From Solirubrobacteraceae bacterium (GTDB lineage: Bacteria; Actinomycetota; Thermoleophilia; Solirubrobacterales; Solirubrobacteraceae): a stretch of DNA of 16,601 nucleotides. Positions within the stretch are counted from its first letter, which is position 1; each line of letters opens with the position of its first letter. Of the stretch, positions 13,312 to 16,601 are shown piece by piece. The translations under genes were made by a program, and so were the position numbers. The DNA is taken from NCBI GenBank assembly GCA_030038955.1, contig JASHQV010000323.1, positions 1 through 16,601 of the forward strand, read 5' to 3'. The notes beneath the pieces are model-generated. The model ran no database searches. It was not told the DNA's origin and saw nothing but the letters and a program-made list of their open reading frames with translations.

Positions 13312-13338
13312 TTATCGGCAGGAATGCCCGTGACTTTT
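13312..13338 (-). promoter_or_regulatory. Candidate sigma-28-type promoter of the Tad operon
   Basis: On the minus strand AAAAGTCA (13338-13331), an 11-base spacer, then GCCGATAA (13319-13312). The -10 octamer matches the FliA/WhiG/SigD consensus perfectly, and the spacer equals the consensus N11. The -35 differs from TAAAGTTT at the first base and the last two. Transcription would begin near 13305, about 78 nt before the tadE ATG. The early leader can fold GGGCC-TGAC-GGCCC (13310-13297) right at the start site. Confidence 0.65.
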
Positions 13339-13359
13339 TAGGCCCGCTGGACGCCGGTT

Positions 13360-13474
13360 CAGTCGCGCATCGCCGCCGAGCCAGGCGGGCATCGCCAGAG
13401 CCCGCAGTCAGCCGCGGATCGCCGCCGAGTCAGGCGGGCATCGCCAGAGCCCGCGGTCAGTCGCGCATCGCCGG
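13360..13474. repeat. 49-bp tandem repeats copied from the lysS 3' end
   Basis: Units at about 13360-13408 and 13409-13457 plus a partial third (from 13458) recur with a 49-bp period. The third unit overlaps the last lysS codons and stop. The downstream copies carry the same GGCGATGCGCGACTGA-like end, so the array looks like repeated duplication of the gene's tail. Each of the two full units holds GCGGGC-N9-GCCCGC (13385-13405, 13434-13454), a 6-bp hairpin on the minus-strand transcript, possibly helping to end the lysS message before tadE. Confidence 0.8.
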
Positions 13475-14932
13475 GAACAGCACGACCTCGCGGATCGAGC
13501 GCTGTCCGGTGAAGATCATCACCAGCCGGTCGATACCCACGCCGATCCCGCCCGTCGGCGGCATCCCCTGCTCGAGCGCCTGGATGAACGCCTCGTCGTA
13601 GGGCTGGGCCTCCTCGTCGCCGGCGGCCGCCAGCGCCCGCTGCTGCTCGAACCGACGGCGCTGGTCGTCGGGGTCGTTGAGCTCGGTGAACGCGTTGGCG
13701 ATCTCGACGCCACCGGCGAACGCCTCGAAGCGCTCGACCAGCCCGGGCTCGTTGCGGTGCCGCTTGGCAAGCGGCGACAGCTCCTCCGGGTAGTCGAGCA
13801 GGACCGTCGGTTGAACCAGCCTCGGCTCCACGTACTTGGACAGCAGCTCGTCGACGAGCTGCGGCCAGCTGTCCTCGTCCGGCACCGACAGGCCGCGTGC
13901 GCGCATCGCCTCCGCGAGTGCCTCCCGATCCGTCGCGGCGCCGATGTCGACGCTCGTCTCGGCGCGGATCGCCTCGCGCAGCGTCTGCCGCCGCCACGGG
14001 CTGCGAAAGTCGACCGGACCGTGATAGTCGATGCTGTCGACGACCGTCCGCAGCATCTGCTCAAGGCGGTCGGCGATGTCCAGGTAGTCGGCATAGGCCT
14101 CGTACCACTCGAGCATCGTGAACTCGGGATTGTGCTTCGGCGACAGCCCCTCGTTGCGGAAGTCCTTGCCGAGCTCATAGACCCGCTCGAGGCCGCCGAC
14201 GATCAGCCGCTTGAGGTACAGCTCGGTGGCGATCCGCAGATAAAGCTCCCGCCCCAGCGCGTTGTGATGGGTCGTGAACGGTCGTGCCGCAGCGCCGCCG
14301 TACAGCGGCTGCAGCACCGGCGTCTCGACCTCGATGAAGCCCTCGCCGTCGAGGTAGCGCCGGATCGCCGAGATCGTCCGGGCGCGCGTGACGAACGCCG
14401 CCCGCGTCTGCTCGTTGGCGATCAAATCCAGCTCGCGATGCCGATGTCGAGTCTCGACGTCGGCGAGGCCGTGGTGCTTGTCGGGCGGCGGCCGCAGCGA
14501 CTTGGCGAGCAGCACGTAGGAGGTGACCCGCAGCGTCAGCTCGCCGCGGCGAGTCCGCAAGGCGGTGCCGTCGACGCCGATCAGATCGCCGAGATCGAGA
14601 TCCAGCAGCGACCGCATCCCGTCGGCGCCGAGCTCGTCGATCCGCGCCTGCAGCTGGATCCGGCCGGATCGGTCGACGAGGTCCAGGAACGCCATCCGTC
14701 CCTGACCGCGGCGGGCGGCGAGGCGCCCGGCGACGCGATGGCCGACCGCAGTCTCCTCGCCGGCCGCGAGCTCGTCGTGCGCAGTCCGCACCCGGGAGAT
14801 CGGCTCGACGTTCTTGAACGCGTGTGGGAACGGGTCGATGCCGGCCGCCCGCAGCGCCGCCAGCTTCTGGCGCCGTGCCGCGAACAAGTCGGCCGGCTCA
14901 GGCCCTGAAATCGGCTCGTGCTCTGAGCTCAT
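13457..14932 (-). CDS. lysS: Lysyl-tRNA synthetase, class II
   Basis: 491 residues from ATG 14932, normal bacterial length. It charges tRNA-Lys with lysine in the cytoplasm. An N-terminal OB-fold anticodon-binding domain (about 60-145, G-R-M-A-F-L-D-L-V-D-R-S-G-R-I-Q-L-Q) precedes the class II catalytic core. Motif 1 lies around YLDGEGFIEVETPVLQP (193-209), motif 2 spans FRNEGLSPKHNPEFTMLEWY (258-277), and motif 3 holds G-I-G-V-G-I-D-R-L and ends near the C-terminus with V-L-F-P-A-M-R. R-H-R-E-L-D-L-I matches the family's R-x-R-x-L-D-L-I. It follows greA by 36 bp and is probably in one operon with it. The last codons belong to a 49-bp repeat that continues downstream. Confidence 0.96.
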   Translation of the reverse strand: MSSEHEPISGPEPADLFAARRQKLAALRAAGIDPFPHAFKNVEPISRVRTAHDELAAGEETAVGHRVAGRLAARRGQGRMAFLDLVDRSGRIQLQARIDELGADGMRSLLDLDLGDLIGVDGTALRTRRGELTLRVTSYVLLAKSLRPPPDKHHGLADVETRHRHRELDLIANEQTRAAFVTRARTISAIRRYLDGEGFIEVETPVLQPLYGGAAARPFTTHHNALGRELYLRIATELYLKRLIVGGLERVYELGKDFRNEGLSPKHNPEFTMLEWYEAYADYLDIADRLEQMLRTVVDSIDYHGPVDFRSPWRRQTLREAIRAETSVDIGAATDREALAEAMRARGLSVPDEDSWPQLVDELLSKYVEPRLVQPTVLLDYPEELSPLAKRHRNEPGLVERFEAFAGGVEIANAFTELNDPDDQRRRFEQQRALAAAGDEEAQPYDEAFIQALEQGMPPTGGIGVGIDRLVMIFTGQRSIREVVLFPAMRD

Positions 14933-14968
14933 CCACGCAGCCCGCCGCCCGGCCCGGGAGCCCGGACC

Positions 14969-15445
14969 TCAGGCAGTCACTTCGATCTTCGTGATCTTCA
15001 GGTGGCGCTCGCCCTTGGGAGTGGAGAAGCTGACCTGCTCGCCCCTCCGATGGCCGATCAGCGCCTTCCCCACCGGCGACGCGTTGGACAGCTTCATCTC
15101 CGACGGCTTCGCCTCAGCCGAGCCGACGATCGTGTACTTGCGCCGCTTGCCGTCGTCGTCGATCACGTGGACCGTGGTGCCGACGCGCACGAGATCGTTG
15201 TCGAGATCGGAGGCGTCGATCACGGTCGCCGAGCGCAGCTTCTCCTCCAGCTGGGCGATCCGCGCCTCGAGCATCGCCTGCTCGTTCTTGGCGTCGTCGT
15301 ACTCGGCGTTCTCGGCGATGTCGCCGAACTCGCGCGCATCCTTGATGCGCGCGGCCACCTCGCGGCGACGCGTGGTGGACATGTACTCCAGCTCAGCCTT
15401 GAGGTTGGCGAGCCCTTCGGGAGTGAGGATGACGTCCTTTGGCAT
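14969..15445 (-). CDS. greA: Transcription elongation factor GreA
   Basis: 158 residues from ATG 15445, the standard GreA length; the frame stays open upstream, but only this start matches the family (MPKDVILTPEGL). The N-terminal coiled-coil (about 1-75) carries the acidic tip motif F-G-D-I-A-E-N-A-E-Y-D-D-A-K used to stimulate RNA polymerase's intrinsic transcript cleavage. The C-terminal FKBP-like domain contains S-P-V-G-K-A-L-I-G. GreA rescues backtracked polymerase through the secondary channel. The ribosome site is weak. The leader upstream contains a terminator-like hairpin with seven Ts, possibly an attenuator. lysS follows on the same strand. Confidence 0.96.
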   Translation of the reverse strand: MPKDVILTPEGLANLKAELEYMSTTRRREVAARIKDAREFGDIAENAEYDDAKNEQAMLEARIAQLEEKLRSATVIDASDLDNDLVRVGTTVHVIDDDGKRRKYTIVGSAEAKPSEMKLSNASPVGKALIGHRRGEQVSFSTPKGERHLKITKIEVTA

Positions 15446-15473
15446 AGGCTTCGAGCGGTAGGGGCTGTGGCAG

Positions 15474-15495
15474 AAAAAAACCCGCTCAGCACGGG
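15474..15495 (-). terminator. Short hairpin plus seven-T tract upstream of greA
   Basis: On the minus strand CCCG-TGCTGAG-CGGG (15495-15481) is followed at once by seven Ts (15480-15474), a rho-independent terminator layout with a short stem. It lies 48 bp beyond the stop of the upstream membrane protein gene and 29 bp before the greA ATG. It either ends the upstream gene's transcript or acts as an attenuator in the greA leader; an upstream hairpin (TCGGCC/GGCCGA) exposes CGCTC, which could pair with GAGCG of the terminator. Confidence 0.6.
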
Positions 15496-15526
15496 CACAG
15501 TCGGCCTCGCGGAGCGTGGCCGAAGA

Positions 15527-15532
15527 AGTATA
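15527..15532 (-). promoter_or_regulatory. Possible greA -10 element
   Basis: TATACT on the minus strand (15532-15527) is a good -10 hexamer in a GC-rich setting and lies 82 bp before the greA ATG, just after the stop of the upstream gene. No convincing -35 sits 16-18 bp upstream. If used, transcription starts near 15520 and the terminator-like hairpin falls inside the leader. Confidence 0.35.
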
Positions 15533-15542
15533 GAGATCCCGA

Positions 15543-16601
15543 TCAGGGTCTCTGAGGGGTGTAAGGCGAGCGATCCGGGTGCCACACGCCCGCCACACGA
15601 CGCCGCCGCCGCCTACGCCGATCGGCCGCGATTCTCGGGGCGTTGCCGAGCAAGCCGATGCTGGCCAGGTGGGCCAGCATCGGAACCACAACCGCGGCAT
15701 ACACCGCTGCTTGCAGGTTGGGACTCGGGTGCACGAGCGCGTGCACCGGGATGATCATGCCGAGCAGGCCGAGGCCGGCGACCGGCGCGCCGACGGCCAG
15801 CAGCAGCGAGTACAGCGACGCGAGCAGCGGCCAGCGTCGCGTGTGCAGCTCGCAGGCGAGCAGCGCGAGCACGAACGGCAGGTGGTAGTAGAGGTTGTCC
15901 TGCGGATCCAGCGCGGCCCGCAGCAGCAGCACGAAGGCCAGCACCGTCAGCGCGTCGTCCGCACGAGCCGGGGTCCGTGCGACTCCGGCTCGGCGCCGTC
16001 GCAGCCACCAGAGCAGGCCGCACGCGAACGCGACGAGCACGAGGATCAGCCGCGCGTGCGCCGCGATCGCCGAGCCGCTCCCCAGCCACCAGAGCAGCTG
16101 CACGGGGCTGAACAGCGTTCCGCCGGTGCCGGCGCCGGTCACGGAGGCGACGCCGGCGCCTGTGGCCGCGTGCTGGAGCTCCGCGATCGCAGCCAGCGCG
16201 CCGCCCCCCAGGACCGCGACGATCGCCGCGACGCGCACGCGCGCGGCTGGCAGCGCGACCAGCGCCACCGGCAGCGCGACCAGCGCCCAGGACTTGTTGA
16301 TCACCGCCAGCGTCAGCAGCCCCGCGCACCAGCCCGGCCGGTTGCGGGTGGCCGCCAGCACGCCGGCGACGCACAGAGCGGCGCCGAGCGCGTCCTCGGG
16401 ATGGCCCTCGAGCACGGCGATCAGGAGCGGCGGCGTGAACGTGCCGACGAGCATTGCGCCGGCCGTGCTCGGGGTCGGGCTCGCGTTGCGCCGCTCATAT
16501 AGCAGCCAGGCGACCAGCGACGGCACGACGATCAGGCACGGCACCGCCGTGGCGACGTAGACGGCGCGCCATCCTCCCCCCCAGATCAGCGGGATCAGCG
16601 C
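15543..16601 (-). CDS. Multi-span GT-C/GT87-like membrane protein, N-terminus outside window
   Basis: The frame is open to the window end, so the start lies beyond it; about 352 residues are visible. Roughly eight or nine hydrophobic segments are present. The motifs resemble DUF2029/GT87-type or related GT-C sugar transferases: G-H-P-E-D-A-L in a loop, N-K-S-W-A-L-V-A-L-P, S-P-V-Q-L-L-W-W-L, and D-P-Q-D-N-L-Y-Y-H-L-P-F near the last spans. It ends in an Arg-rich cytoplasmic tail (R-R-R-R-R-R-V-A-G). It shares direction with greA but is separated from it by a hairpin with a seven-T tract. Substrate and pathway are not inferable; the family is assigned by pattern only. Confidence 0.75.
   Translation of the reverse strand, partial: ALIPLIWGGGWRAVYVATAVPCLIVVPSLVAWLLYERRNASPTPSTAGAMLVGTFTPPLLIAVLEGHPEDALGAALCVAGVLAATRNRPGWCAGLLTLAVINKSWALVALPVALVALPAARVRVAAIVAVLGGGALAAIAELQHAATGAGVASVTGAGTGGTLFSPVQLLWWLGSGSAIAAHARLILVLVAFACGLLWWLRRRRAGVARTPARADDALTVLAFVLLLRAALDPQDNLYYHLPFVLALLACELHTRRWPLLASLYSLLLAVGAPVAGLGLLGMIIPVHALVHPSPNLQAAVYAAVVVPMLAHLASIGLLGNAPRIAADRRRRRRRRVAGVWHPDRSPYTPQRP

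Noticed and set aside
13360..13474. CRISPR-like array
   Set aside because: The 49-bp units are contiguous with no unique spacers, and their sequence derives from the lysS end. No cas genes are present.

Overview
The window is GC-rich DNA (lower only in a few intergenic gaps) with dense actinobacterial-style gene packing. It contains a monoderm-type Tad (tight adherence/Flp) pilus locus and no outer-membrane secretin. Together with greA-lysS beside it, several GT-C membrane glycosyltransferase-like proteins and GTG starts, this suggests an actinobacterium, most likely of the Thermoleophilia/Solirubrobacterales type. That placement is inference from general protein character; no rRNA or marker tree is available here.

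Layout. Positions 1-4127 (minus strand) hold three coupled multi-span membrane protein genes: a GT87/DUF2029-type glycosyltransferase cut off by the window start, and two paralogous GT-C-like proteins that share a W-x-N-L-H-G motif. An AT-richer gap (4128-4463) separates them from three tiny Flp pilin genes on the plus strand (4464-5340). Each encodes exactly 60 residues, and strong hairpins lie between the genes. Converging on the pilins is a secreted S53 (sedolisin-type) serine peptidase gene (5441-6982, minus). Upstream of it lies a gap with a 3 x 21-bp tandem repeat abutting a 20-bp perfect inverted repeat. Next, on the minus strand and read from high to low coordinates, comes the Tad machinery operon tadE-cpaB-cpaE-cpaF-tadB-tadC (13226 to 7283), tightly packed with stop/start overlaps. 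Upstream of that is greA-lysS (15445 to 13457), with 49-bp tandem repeats copied from the lysS 3' end in the gap before tadE. The window closes with a fourth GT-C-like membrane protein, truncated at its N-terminus.

How the genes fit together. CpaF is the assembly ATPase, TadB and TadC the inner platform, CpaE (TadZ-like) the localisation ATPase, CpaB a membrane-anchored SAF-domain protein, and TadE a minor pseudopilin. The three Flp genes supply the major pilin. No prepilin peptidase (TadV/CpaA) is visible, so it must be encoded elsewhere. Pilins 1 and 2 have identical predicted mature sequences but different leader peptides.

The most interesting regulatory signal is a sigma-28 (FliA/WhiG/SigD-type) promoter match upstream of tadE, AAAAGTCA-N11-GCCGATAA, and a second, slightly weaker one upstream of the first pilin gene. 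By my reading, the hexamer CCGATA occurs only four times in the whole window on either strand. All four sites are intergenic, upstream of pilus genes and oriented toward them. This suggests that a motility/development-type sigma factor co-controls the two oppositely transcribed halves of the pilus locus. A second candidate regulatory device is a hairpin plus seven-U terminator inside the apparent greA leader.
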